Assembly: GCA_024500155.1 (NCBI GenBank)
Contig: CM044874.1
Coordinates: forward strand, 42,230,384 to 42,294,383
Direction of reading: 5' to 3'
DNA: 64,000 nucleotides
Origin: Chenopodium formosanum
Lineage: Eukaryota; Streptophyta; Magnoliopsida; Caryophyllales; Amaranthaceae
The notes under the pieces were generated by a model that saw nothing but the letters and a program-made list of their open reading frames with translations, did not search any database and was not told where the DNA came from. Shown here piece by piece: positions 53,945-64,000 of this stretch; position 1 is the first letter of the stretch; the number at the start of each line of letters is the position of its first letter. The translations under genes and the position numbers were made by a program.

Positions 53945-54791
53945 GTCATACAACCTACAAAAAATTAGTGAGAAGCCGAGATACAACCTGGGCCCCACTC
54001 CTATAGCTATAGAAAAGCCTATCCTAGTAAAAATATGAGCAGCAGCACGAGCCTAATGTCCTGAGTCATTGAGAATTTCTGAACCCGCTTCACCAACGCA
54101 ACAGCCTCCTTGTCTAATTCCCCGAGCGAAGAAAATGTGAAGGGAAGGAATCCATATCCAATAGCTCGACAACTAGACTCATACTTGACCCGCTTCCGAT
54201 AAGCTACATCGACCACAACCCGTCCACGAACAAAATCAGATAGCCCCGACTGTGTTAAAGGAGAAGACCCTGTCAAATCAACACAGACATCACGACCACG
54301 ATCCCAGGAATAAAGTAACTCATCTGCAGGTCTGAGGGCCCTGTCGTTCCCTCAAGACAACCCAATGTCAACCTCCTTTCACGATGAAATCCCAGATCGA
54401 TAACAGATATCAACAAGAGTATCCTGAACAACATTATGGCGATGTTTAATACCAACCATACCAGCACACGATACCGCGTGATCACAAAAAATATCCCAAG
54501 TGAAAACCCTTGAGCAAGCAGCGCATACGTCGAAACAAAGAATAAAGGAACACCCAAGCGGTAACACAATACACATCGATAAGTCTTTACGTTCATCGTC
54601 TGACCCAACCCCGAAATAGGAACCGCCCGAAGCCAAGTAGAGGCGTTATCACCCTGCTGCGAGTTCCACAATGCTGTTTGACGTGAAGATAAAGAGAAGG
54701 TGGATCCTGCAAATGCGGTAACCTTTGTGAAATATATATCTGCCAATTTCTTCATGAGTTTAGGGGCAACGACCTCACTAGGGTTACTCAA
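53945..54791 (-). pseudogene. Repeat-associated nuclease-like protein fragment
   Basis: Minus-strand frames give MSNPSEVVAPKLMKKLADIY, STWLRAVPISGLGQTMNVKT, YRCVLCYRLGVPLF, CSRVFTWDIFCDHAVSCAG and KHRHNVVQDTLVDICYRSG. Next come the region of DVCVDLTGSSPLTQ, KYESSCRAIGYGFLPFTFSS, and LGELDKEAVALVKRVQKFSM then TQDI. Similar pieces recur in plant genomes near retroelements. The C..C...HAVSC, RH, and D-x-T order resembles the domain that follows RT in some non-LTR elements and may have a restriction-endonuclease-like fold; that is inference. Several frameshifts are present, so it is not functional. Confidence 0.5.
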
Positions 54792-54804
54792 AATAAAAAA
54801 AACC

Positions 54805-55290
54805 TACAAAGTCAATAAATTTACAAGAAATTGGTGGGGAGTCAACACACAATATGGGCCCCCACCCCTCTAACTATAGCGAACCCGATCCTATTGAAGA
54901 TGTGAGAAGCTTCACAAGCACCAATATCATGATATGAACTTTATATATACTTTTGTATCGTGATTTAAATTATTATTATTATTATTATTATTTTTTTTTT
55001 AAAAAATATAAAACAACTTACAAAGTCAATCAATTTGCAAGAAATTGGTGGGGAGCCGAGATACAATCTGGGACCCCACCCCTCTAGCTACAGCAAACCC
55101 GATCCTGCTAAAGATGTGAGCAGTTGCACAAGCACCAATATCCTAGGTGATTCCGTTGACTCGTTTATCAAATTAATATTGTTTAAGGTCTTGCATCGTC
55201 GAGAACCTCTGAACCCGCTTCATCAACGCAACAACCTCCTTCTTTAATTCCCCAAGAGAAGATTGGAGAAGGGAATGAAACCATATCCAT
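54805..55290 (-). repeat. Additional partial copies of the nuclease-like repeat 3' end
   Basis: 54805-54935 and 55018-55140 both encode the tail CEASHIFNRIGFAIVRGVGA-like on the minus strand and share GAAATTGGTGGGGAG(T/C)C and CACCCCTCTA(A/G)CTA. A third tail is at 53945-54030. 55190-55290 repeats the GYGFIPF and LGE(L)KKEVVALMKRVQRFS segment, but separated from its tail by a copied 40-bp piece. The region is a patchwork of local duplications. Confidence 0.6.
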
Positions 55291-55307
55291 TTGTCCGATA
55301 ACGAGCT

Positions 55308-55374
55308 ATTGTTATTGTTATTGTTATTGTTATTGTTATTGTTATTGTTATTGTTATTGTTATTGTTATTATTA

Positions 55375-55410
<36 letters not shown>
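55308..55410. repeat. (TTATTG)n and (TTA)n microsatellite
   Basis: About ten TTATTG hexamers run directly into TTA triplets, ending near 55410. Simple-sequence DNA; the Ile/Thr-rich ORF across it is an artefact. Confidence 0.9.
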
Positions 55411-56199
55411 CAATAATATAATTTATTATTATTTTTCTTAAATGCATTTCAAATCGCCTCCCTTTACATTCCTTTCCTAACCTAGTTTCGGGCCAACTAG
55501 GATTTATTTATGAGTCGGATTTCTCCTTACATCTTTCATGACTAATTAGATAAAGATAGGCTTGTTTATTAGCTTCCTTAATCCCATTCTTAAGCCTAAA
55601 CTAATCATTCAATCAAGCCAATTAGTGTAGCTTAAGAGCTAATTTAGCCCATTTTCTCTCCTCTCTCACGACAGCCTTAAGGGTGTTTTATTGGTCCATT
55701 TTTAAAGCCTAAAACTCCATAATTACTCATGTAATAACAACCCCTTACTCCTCTTTGAATGGGTGTCCAAGACTCTTCTTCTCCCCCTTTTTTGAACCTA
55801 CAAAACAAGATGACGAGCGTTATTTTTGGCTGCTCATATCTCATCGGTTTCTCTCCTTTCCCTCAAATTTTTCATGCAAAATCTAGGCTCAAAGAAGGGG
55901 GTTTTCAAAGGTTTCTTGCTTCTATTTGCTTCATATGATTCGTGCACCAATCTCACCCCATCATCATAATAAAATGAGGGCATTCAAGGGGGCAAATGTA
56001 GGCGTGTTCTAAGCGTGCAGTCGTGGCTGACATGGTGGTTTAAGTGCTCTTTCTCCTCCTTTTCTTTTGATTTTTTATGGACTATACATCAAGGTAATAA
56101 CTAGGTTTACTCCCTTCAGTGAGAAATATTGGATTTTAGGGTTGAATTGATGGGTAGAAACATGGCTAGGATTAGGTTTATTTTGTTATTTCCGTTCAC
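55411..56199. other. Non-coding sequence, nothing recognised
   Basis: Less AT-rich than its surroundings, with pyrimidine-rich stretches (for example CTCTTCTTCTCCCCCTTTTT near 55765). No ORF or family recognised. It could be old gene-flanking sequence. Confidence 0.4.
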
Positions 56200-56207
56200 T
56201 TTGTGGC

Positions 56208-57370
56208 CAGTGGCGGATCCACGTTGATGCCTGGGGGGAGTGCTACCATCACAAAAAAAAAGCAAAAAAGCATCTCTTATATTTATATAAATATTATAAT
56301 CTGTAGTTATGTTTACTATCTTCATCATTGCTGCGGTAAGGGAGCTATATGGTGTGTATTTGTTCTAGAAGTCAAGGATTCAAGACCCCTTACCTTTTTT
56401 TTTATTGCTTTTAAACCAAATGAATTTCCACTTTCCTCCACTTTCATCAACACAAGGATAAGCTAATATTATCTTTCTATGATAATTTTTTTTTCTTCTG
56501 TTCTCACACCTTTTATAAAAATTCCTTATTAATACGAAATACTCTCTCCTTCGATGACATTCTTCTCATTTTCATTGCATAATATTTATTGCATTTATTT
56601 GGCCATTATTATATCTTATTTATATTAGTATGAAAATTTACACTAAAATAATGAATATAAACATATATAATAGTTCAGCATTTAAGTAAATAAAACGTTT
56701 TGACATTTTGCACAATTCATCTAATTCGCCATACAAATGTTTTTGATTTATTTGGCCCAGAGACGGAAAATCCACCGTATTTTTTTAAATGGGTGGTAAG
56801 CTGAGCATTTATTTAATTTAAGGGGTGATAATTTAAATTAAAAAATTAAACGAGTGGTTAGTTCGAAAATGGTTACATTTTAAGGTGGTAATTTAAAAAT
56901 TGACCTAAGAATAAATATATTAATGTGGATACTTGTTGGAATTGTTTCAATGAAAAATTTATTAATATTAAATTGTTATAATTTTTATTACTAAAGATAT
57001 TTTGATTCAAAATTTTACATTTGCATACGTACACACACACAAAAAAAAAAAAAAAAGAAGTTTTCTGTAAAAATTCATATGCAACTTTAATGTGACTTAC
57101 AAAATTATTAATAAATAGGTGGAACCGTGGATAGTTTATCATAGTATAATCAATATCTAGAATATAAATTATTTGTAAAAAAAACAAAAACTTATCAATA
57201 TAAATGTTTGAATTTGATTGTTAATTATTATACGAGTACACAACGCATTACATCCAAAATTTAACGTAGTTTGTTTGGCTGATTATATTATGTTACGTTA
57301 CAACAAAGTTATATCGTTGTTTTAAATTTTCCAATGCTACCTTTGGTTAGGATTCTTGGATCCGCCACTG
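56208..57370. mobile_element. Non-autonomous hAT element, 1163 bp
   Basis: The termini CAGTGGCGGATCCACG and (inverse) CAGTGGCGGATCCAAG are flanked by an exact 8-bp duplication TTTGTGGC (56200-56207 and 57371-57378). This terminal sequence is common in plant hAT elements. The interior is AT-rich with no transposase. Near 56340-56400 there is a GGTTCAAACCCC-like GGATTCAAGACCCC segment, probably chance. Confidence 0.92.
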
Positions 57371-58428
57371 TTTGTGGCTACTGGTATTTGTGTAATGGAG
57401 AGCATGAATGGATGACCATTGTAGACACCTAAAAATGTCTCCCCAAAACCAAACCCGATGATGAACAACCTTTCACCGCCATTATTGGTTGGGTTGAGTA
57501 TTTAATCTTGGAGTTCTTAAATCCATATTTCCATTTCATAAACCAACCCAACTCCTATCCCATTTCCCCAAACCATAACTTATTTTCCTCTTTTCGTGCC
57601 TTTAAACCCAAAATAATTCATTTCGTGTCCTTTAAAATCATTCATTTCATGTCCTTTTTATAAAAACGTTTAATCCAGTTTATTTTGGTCCATAATCTGG
57701 GTCCAATGATTGAATAGTTGGATGGGGCTTTAAAAGATCTTTCCAACGATATATTATAAGCTCAAATCTGAGTTATAACGAATAAGTTATGGCCAAAATA
57801 CTAAACTAGCCCAAACCGAACCTAAGTCCACCTTACCTACGACCCAATGATCATGTGGAGGGTCCAAATTATTTAATCCCATTCCTAAACCAATTATGAT
57901 TAATTAGAAGCTTCTATAAGTTTCTAAAAGATCCTAATTATCCTTTTTGAAAAGATAAGATTAAAGAGTTTGAAATTGAATAAAATTCCTTTTTTTGAAA
58001 GTCCAAATTCTATTCGAATTGAAAGACGTTCAAAGATAGACAGATATTATTTTCGTGCCTTATAGTTTTAATCCAAATCTTTAATGTTTGGATAGCCCTT
58101 GAAATTATCTTTCCAATGATATATTATAATATCAATTCCGAGCTATAACGGAAAAGATATGAATAAAATATCAAACTCTATCCAAAACTGACACCGTCTC
58201 ACTATTTCAGCCATATATTTTATTCTATAAAATACTTTAATCTGATTACAATTGGGTTAGATAGTAGACTTCAAGAACTTTCCAACGATAACTTATTTAT
58301 CTTATTCCAATTTTTGGATCAAAAGATATGATAAAAACAAAAACCGCTAAAACTGCTGTCTATCGCAAGAGTATTATTCCAAATCGAATTCTTATATTTT
58401 CTTAATTCTTCGACCCCTTATTTTTCCT

Positions 58429-58436
58429 TATAAATA
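58429..58436 (+). promoter_or_regulatory. Probable TATA box of family X LTR (second copy)
   Basis: TATAAATA in TTTTTCCTTATAAATAGAAG, equivalent to 33532-33539 in the first copy. In this copy no palindromic array lies upstream. Confidence 0.5.
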
Positions 58437-59302
58437 GAAGTCATACCACCCCTTTTTCATTCATAAACAAGGTTTATCATAAAATAATTCTCTTCTCTCT
58501 ATTTAGCTTAAACACTAGCCTCCCTATTCTTCCATAATACTTCCCCTAAGCACTCCAAGGAGTCCATACAGTACCCAAAGTTCTATACTTAAACCAAGGT
58601 GTGAAAGGTATAATTAACTGAGGGTTTGGACCAAATAAACTTTACTTTTTAATTTAATTGTTTCAATTTCATTTATATTTTAATTGAAGATACTAACAGT
58701 TTATTCATGATGTAGCAATTTAGAGGATGTAGACACCCATTTGTGTCTCCCCAAAACCAAACCCGGTGATGAGTAACTTTCGCGTCGAATCATAATCGAA
58801 TCAAGCGAAAGTGTGGAAAGTTTAGTGTTGCGGAAGATTTTAATTTCTTTTCTCCTCTTTCTGTTTTTGAAAACTTATTTTTAAGAAAACAGCCAATCCA
58901 GTTTAGTTGGTCCATGATATGGGTCCAATAGTAGTGTAGTTGGATGGGGCTTACCAAGACCTTTCCAACGATATATTATAAGCCCAATTCTGATGACTAT
59001 TGAGGAAGTTATGGCCAATTTACTAAACTGGGCCCGGTTTGAGCCTTATATACGGCCCAATGATCTAGGGGAGGGCCTAATATGATTTATCATTCCTAAT
59101 GCAATTAGGAATGATTTTAGTCTTCTAGATTCTTCTAGAAGGTTCTTTTCATTCCTAATTCAATTAGCATTGATAAATTGACTTTTGTTGACTTTTCAGA
59201 GTTTTAATTAAAATCAAAGAACATTTTTGAGGAAAAGATACGATTTTATCCTCCTGTATAGCCAAATTTATCTGATTTTAGAAAACGCGTCAAAAACAAG
59301 AT

Positions 59303-59358
59303 TGGCGCCTAACGCCAGGCATTGGCGCCTGGCGCCAATCTCGTTTTGCGTGCGCCAG
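59303..59358 (+). repeat. GGCGCC palindrome cluster in LTR Y
   Basis: Copies of TTGGCGCC(T/A) in both orientations lie about 45 bp upstream of the TATA box at 59399. This cluster is shorter than the equivalent one at 1559-1705, lacking its 20-bp tandem. Confidence 0.65.
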
Positions 59359-59398
59359 ACTCTGTTTTGTTAATTTTATCTTTTTGGCCGATTTTCTC

Positions 59399-59406
59399 TA
59401 TAAATA
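59399..59406 (+). promoter_or_regulatory. Probable TATA box of LTR Y (second copy)
   Basis: TATAAATA in TTTCTCTATAAATAATG, conserved with 1511-1518. It lies downstream of the GC-rich cluster and upstream of a CT-rich leader. Confidence 0.5.
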
Positions 59407-59609
59407 ATGTATTAAAAACTCCGTTTTCATTCACCTACAATCAGTTTTCATTCATTAATTCTCTCTCCTTCTCTTTCATCATTCGCTAATTCTCATCAAA
59501 ATTCTCTCTTAATCATTCACCATCTCTTTCATTTCTCTCTTTCTCTTTTCTAAACTAGTCTTTTACATACAAAATTCCGCATTCATTAGATCTAGAAACA
59601 CCTAGCCAT

Positions 59610-60162
59610 TAGGAATGGCAACGGATCGGATTCGGGTCGGATGTGGCTAAATCCGAATCCGATCCGTTTTGTAAACGAACCCTGGACTTGGATCCGAATC
59701 CGAGTCCGAATCCGAAAAATCCGAGTCCGAATCCGATTCGACTCGTAATTTTCGGATCTGAATCCGGTCCGTTTATTTGGACCTCCGAAATGGTCCGAAT
59801 ATTTTTTTTTTATTTTTAGTTTTTGTAATGTCATATACCTATAATTGCTTGTATTGTCATACCAATTAAAGTATAAACATAACATATTTAAATTATAAAC
59901 TAAGTTACATAACAAAATTTTGCTACAAAACAAGCAAATAATTGTCCCAAGTTATAGAGCATATGCTTATACTCTCGGATTCGGACTCGGATTGGACTCC
60001 GTCGGACTTTGCGTAAGGTCCAAGTCCGATCCACCTCCTATTCGGATTCGAATCTATTTTATCGGATTAGGATTCGGATTAATTTTAAACGGATTTGAAT
60101 TGGATTTTTTCCTTCGGATCGGATCGGATTCGAATCGAACTCGGATTAAATTGCCATCCCTA
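59610..60162. mobile_element. Complete hAT MITE, 553 bp, nested in LTR Y
   Basis: The termini TAGGAATGGCAACGG and (inverse) TAGGGATGGCAATTT are flanked by an exact 8-bp duplication CTAGCCAT (59602-59609 and 60163-60170). The other Y copy (around 1330-1350) preserves the uninterrupted site CACCTAGCCATATTCGAAG, which proves insertion. The subterminal regions are arrays of CCGAATCCGA / TCGGATTCGG words. A truncated sister copy lies at 37740-38141. Non-coding; ORFs across it come from the repeats. Confidence 0.95.
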
Positions 60163-61879
60163 CTAGCCATATTCGAAGTTGCATTCGCCCTAGACGTGAA
60201 AGGTTTAATTTCTGAGGGTTTGGTCCCAAATCTCTCTTTCAATTATTTAATTTAATTGTTTGTTTATTATTTTCCTTGAAGTTACTAACGTGTGTATTTT
60301 GTTATTAGAAAGAGGTACAAGACATCAAAGTAAGTATTTTAATGGTTTTAATTGATGTTGTGATGTAGATTTCATGCTTAGATTATTATGATATTCCTAG
60401 TATCATGTCTAGGGTAATTTTAATATTAAATATGATTGTTACGATGCTTCCTATGTTCTTCCTTATATTTATTCATGTTAGTATCATGTTAGGGTTAAAG
60501 ATTTGATTTTTATTGCTTAGTGACATGCTAGGGTTTGTTATTAATCTTGTTAGTATCATGCCTAGGATCTTGCTATTATTATGCTTTAACATGATTTATG
60601 ATTATTTTTATAATTGTTATGATTATGATTATAATTTTATTATTGCTATAATTATTATTATTGTGATTAATATGGTTGTTATTATGGTGATTATTGTTAT
60701 GATCATGAATATTATTATTTTTATGATGATTATTTTTAATTATGACAATTATTATGATGACTTATTATGTTGCTTGATATTATTAATTGTTATTACTTGA
60801 TCACACCTTTTATGCATGTTTAAAGGGAATTTGGTATTTGTAATCACGCTTAATAAGATAATTAATAATCTTGTTTAGGGTTAATTTGATTATAATTTCA
60901 AGTGATCGCCAATAATAGTTCTATTTGTACATTAAATTCAACCAACATAGATAAACAGGTTTAGGTTTAATCATATTAATTGTATGTTAATTAAAAAGCG
61001 CACATGAATACGATCAGAATAAAGTAGAGGCCTATTATTAGGGCAAGTTCAATCTCTATTAGGCCTTTTGGACGCCACCGTACTTTAGTGTATGATCACA
61101 GTGGGGTTCAAGCAAGGGGTTAACGCTTGAATTTATTCCCTACTGAGGAACGTGCGGTATGTGAGTAATTAATTAATTTAATTACTCTTATTTTATTTTA
61201 ATATTTCTAGTATCATTATTTGGGTTATTTTATATTTGATTTGATTAACGCTATTATTGTTAAATTGCTTCTAATATTAATATGTATTTTATTATTATTT
61301 ATGATCACCATATTGCATGTTTAAAGGGAATATGTAATTGAAAATCACGCCAATAAGATAATTTGGACAACCGGCTTAGGTTCTTTTTTAATCTTGTTGT
61401 TAAATCAAGTGATCACTAATATTTTAGAATTATATGTTGCATTAATATTCAACCAATTTAGCTTAATAATAGATTGGAGCGAATTGAATCTTTGTTTGTA
61501 TGCCTTTGAGATCGCATGAATCACATTTCACTATAAGAATCGAGTAGAGGCCAATACGGGCGAATGTGACTCCATGACTCACTTCGTACCATCATCCCCG
61601 ATCCTTCTTTCATGGTTCCGACCATATGGAGTTAGTAATATCATGGATTATGAATGGGGTGTAACCTTCACGGGTCAATCGTTGTTGCCTATCGTTGTCC
61701 CTTTATCGTGGTTGCCTTTTATGATCCGTGAACGGTTTACAAGTTCCTTAAAAACTTGTTGGCGGCTCCCTATTTTCCTTGTCCCTAATCGTATATGTCA
61801 ATTCCCACTTCCTATGAGTGCCAAGCATATTCACAACATGTTTTAACGTAGGCGCACTTCGAACGACGCCTACAACTAT

Positions 61880-62052
61880 AATCCATGTTTTTGTGCCCAA
61901 ACATGATTATTATCAAAGTTTTGATGTTGTATGATCTTTGTATGGTATTTTTAATGAGTTTATACATAGTTTTAAGGCTAAAAATGCACCATAGGTACTG
62001 CTGAAATGTTACATACCTGTTATGGGTTTTGTTGTGGTTGTGAGGCATGATT
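61880..62052. other. Non-coding spacer between two elements
   Basis: Short AT-rich sequence between the end of LTR X and the start of the gag-bearing element. Nothing recognised. Confidence 0.4.
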
Positions 62053-62204
62053 TGTTTAGGGTAAAAAATACCCCAAATACGTGGTCCAATCCAATGATAA
62101 CACATGGCCTAATAAATGGGCGACACATGTCAGCACAGGAGGATGACACGTATTATGAATAAGGAGAGCACCTGAAATCTAATATGTCATAAAGGCCCCT
62201 TACA
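62053..62204 (+). mobile_element. Short LTR (152 bp) of a gag-bearing Ty3-type element
   Basis: TGTTTAGGGTAAAAAATACC at the start and GGCCCCTTACA at the end give TG...CA borders, with a PBS-like sequence directly after. The start and the ACGTGG / ACACATG blocks resemble the 502-bp LTR at 5229-5730, so this may be an internally deleted relative. The 3' LTR is beyond the window, so its borders are not confirmed. Confidence 0.5.
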
Positions 62205-62224
62205 TTTGGCACTGTATGTGGGGA
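62205..62224 (+). other. Primer-binding-site-like sequence
   Basis: TTTGGCACTGTATGTGGGGA immediately after the LTR end, closely like TTTGGCGTCGTGTGTGGGGA at 5209-5228. The tRNA was not determined. Confidence 0.55.
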
Positions 62225-63924
62225 TACTCGTCCGTTATGGCAATGGATGGCCAAACACCATGTGCCGGCTCTCGCCCCGGTGAGGACGACTTTGTTGAGA
62301 ATAGAGTCACAACAATTCATTCTAGCGACCCTCTGACCGCTTCATTCCAAGAGGCAGAGGACCGCCTAGTAACTACTGGTTCACTCTTGGTTGCTTTAAA
62401 CAAGTTCCGAAAGGAAATAGAGGGTAAGAGGCCATCTCCTTCTAGGCGCCAAGGAGAGAAGGAGAGGGCCAACAAATGAAAACCTAGAGCAAAGCGACCA
62501 ATGTTGAAGATGCTGGGAATATCCCATACCGCCGGCATGAGCGTGTGCCTAGGGTAGATATGTCTTGGCCCCTTGACAAATTGCAGTCGACTGGGGGGCA
62601 GGCCAGACGACCTCAAAAAGAAATTAATGAGTCGTCTCGACGTTGGAAGGATGCTAGAGATTACCTCCAGCACAAGCAGCGTGAACGAATAGCCTATTTG
62701 GACACATCCTCTACCCTTTCAATACCGGATGATTTCTCAAACCATACCTCCTCCAAGCATAACAGCACGGCCAGGACCAGTGAGAGTCAAGCTCATCGGA
62801 CTCAAACGCTAGTTCCAATTTCTAGTGCAACCGTTTCAATATCTGCCTCTCTAGAATTTTAACACCTTTTCGCCGACCAACCCTGCTGTCTTTGGACAGT
62901 ATGGGCAGTACAGCCAGCCGTTCGATCAAGATGCTTACCTGGCCGGACCAATTGCTCAGCCACAACCCATTGAGTGGCAGATGCGTATGCTAAACCTTGG
63001 AGAGAAGCCGCCTCCGTTTTCTCAAGAGATTCTCAACATTCCTCAGCCTGTGAAAGTGAAAAGTTTACTTGTGGGTGCCTATGATGGTACAGGCAACCCC
63101 GAAGACCACGTCATTGCGTATCGTAACGTTATGTACTTGTAATGTGTGGATGATGCCACTTGGTGCAGGTGCTTCCCAGCCACCCTTAAGGGTGTGGCGC
63201 ATGACTGGTTTAATAGCCTGCCGGCTGGATGCATCAACTACTTTACTACTTTAAGCATGCTGTTTGTTGAAAATTTTTCATATAATATCCCGCCAAGGAA
63301 GACTAGCTTTAATTTGGCTACGATTGTTTAGGGTAAGAATGAAGGTTTGCGTTAGTACGTCCAGAGATTTAATCAAGAAAAAGCCTAAATTCATAATCTG
63401 CCAGATGAAACAGCCTATTCAGAATTTCTTCAGGGATTAAGGCATAATGGTTTCAAATTTAACTTGGTCCGCAAGAAGGTTCGGACATACGCAGGCATTC
63501 TGCGGGAAGCCGAAGCCTATGTTGAGGCGGCAGACTTCTATTCACTCACTAAAGCTGAAGCATCGGCCAAGGGGGCTGAGAAGAAACAATCATCTCAGCA
63601 AGACTCGGCTGGGAAAAAGAAAGAGGGAAAAGAGAAAGAAAGTCTTGGTATCTGATGACCTAGAAGCCAAGTAAAAAAAGCTAAAGGTGTACAAGCCACA
63701 ATATGATTTTAACAAAAATTCTTATTCAATTTTGATGGAGATCAAAGATAAGTTAGAATTTGAGAAGGTCATGCCGATGAGAGGCTCGGTCCAGTACGGA
63801 AACAAAAACAAGTATTGCCACTACAACAAGGATGTGGGGCACAACATAAACGAGTGCAACAATTTGAAGAAGTTGCTAGAAAAGCTGGCCGAGAAGGGCA
63901 TGCTCAATTCGTACGTGATGTAGC
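62225..63924 (+). pseudogene. Ty3-type gag, decayed, continuing past the window
   Basis: Segments in order: FQEAEDRLVTTGSLLVALNK and FRKEIEGKRPSPSRRQGE; ESSRRWKDARDYLQHKQRER; PFDQDAYLAGPIAQPQPIEW; LVGAYDGTGNPEDHVIAYRN; the gag core LKGVAHDWFNSLPAGCINYF; NGFKFNLVRKKVRTYAGILR and EAEAYVEAADFYSL; then a zinc-knuckle-like YCHYNKDVGHNINECNNLKK. This is the usual layout of Tat-like or gag-only Ty3 elements. Frame changes near 62480 and 62870, a TAA-type stop after VMYL, and more stops near 63330-63390 disable it. Protease and RT, if present, lie beyond 64000. Confidence 0.75.
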
Positions 63925-64000
63925 CCAAGTTCACGTAAACTCAGACAGATAATAAGTCTGAGAAGAAAAAGCAAAGTGAGAAGGAAAAAGATGGAAACAA

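Larger units (their letters stand above)
58728..61144 (+). mobile_element. Solo LTR, family Y, nested in LTR X
   Basis: It starts TGTAGACACCCATTTGTGTC and ends TTTATTCCCTACT (the expected final A appears mutated). The exact 5-bp duplication GAGGA lies at 58723-58727 and 61145-61149. Without the nested MITE it is about 1.86 kb. It matches the minus-strand LTR at 211-2070, including the TATA box and the GC-rich cluster at 59303-59358. Families X and Y share their first ~45 bp in part, so they are related. Confidence 0.9.
57420..61874 (+). mobile_element. Solo LTR, family X, containing a nested LTR Y
   Basis: It starts TGTAGACACCTAAAAATGTC and ends GAACGACGCCTACA, and matches the minus-strand copy at 32484-34666 at both ends and inside (for example CAAGGTGTGAAAGG, the ACTAACAGTTTATTCATG segment and the CGGTTTACAAGTTCCTTAAA tail). 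Flanks ACCAT (57415-57419) and ACTAT (61875-61879) are a probable 5-bp duplication with one change. The insertion of LTR Y at 58728-61144 splits it; the empty site is visible in the other copy. No internal region, so it is a solo LTR. Confidence 0.88.

Noticed and set aside
54379..54791. Hydrophobic segments suggesting a transmembrane protein
   Set aside because: These come from one frame after a frameshift; the alternative frames restore the C..C..HAVSC and KHRHN motifs of the repeat protein.
59592..60255. ORFs on both strands over 100 codons
   Set aside because: They read the CGGATTCGG arrays of the MITE at 59610-60162 and its flanks.
211..61144. The two LTR Y copies as ends of one giant element spanning the window
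   Set aside because: They are in opposite orientation, and the right copy has its own 5-bp duplication and lies inside LTR X, so they are independent insertions.
62317..62673. 118-codon minus-strand ORF
   Set aside because: Antisense shadow of the Ty3-type gag.

Overview
The window looks like nuclear DNA from a flowering plant, probably a eudicot. It is AT-rich with GT-AG introns and is packed with nested plant transposable elements: Ty1/copia and Ty3-type LTR elements, an L1-type LINE, CACTA, hAT, Mutator-like, Tourist and Stowaway elements. I cannot name the species. I found no intact host gene, rRNA, tRNA or CRISPR array.

The organising feature is one decayed, intron-containing host gene on the + strand, spread colinearly from 6531 to 52620. 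Its exons are tiny (53 to 319 bp) and lie at 6531, 7134, 23674 (candidate), 29829, 30150, 43364, 46254, 46650, 46855, 47158 and 52302. In order they encode segments of one coiled-coil protein that starts MSWLRS and ends in a WEFD motif. A frameshift in exon 1, in-frame stops at 30223 and 52417, a splice-phase break near 43492/46254 and missing central exons mark it as a pseudogene. Its introns were inflated to about 46 kb by insertions.

Layout. 1-5730: a truncated Ty3-type LTR (family Y), then a gag-bearing element with LTR 5229-5730 that is split by a 1.9 kb non-autonomous CACTA (2501-4431). 7335-23673: an hAT MITE (9152-10380), copia A (11281-16243) and copia C (17592-23370). 25-31 kb: inverted-repeat elements, two Stowaway MITEs and local tandem duplications. 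31.4-37.7 kb: truncated copia B, split by a complete solo LTR of family X (32484-34666). 37.7-43.2 kb: an hAT MITE remnant, a CACTA-like terminus, and captured gene fragments (MATH domain, plastid release factor PrfB3-like, LINE RNase H). 43.5-46.6 kb: Mutator-like, inverted-repeat, hAT and Tourist MITEs. 48307-52040: an L1 LINE with a classic 5' inversion. 53.9-55.3 kb: repeated fragments of a nuclease-like repeat protein. 56208-57370: a non-autonomous hAT. 57420-61874: a three-deep nest (solo LTR X containing solo LTR Y containing an hAT MITE). 62053-64000: the start of another gag-bearing element that runs off the window.

Many insertions keep target-site duplications, and several empty sites sit in paralogous copies within the same window, so the order of insertion can be read directly. 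No element here encodes an intact polyprotein. The closest is copia C, whose single reading frame is broken only by point stop codons.
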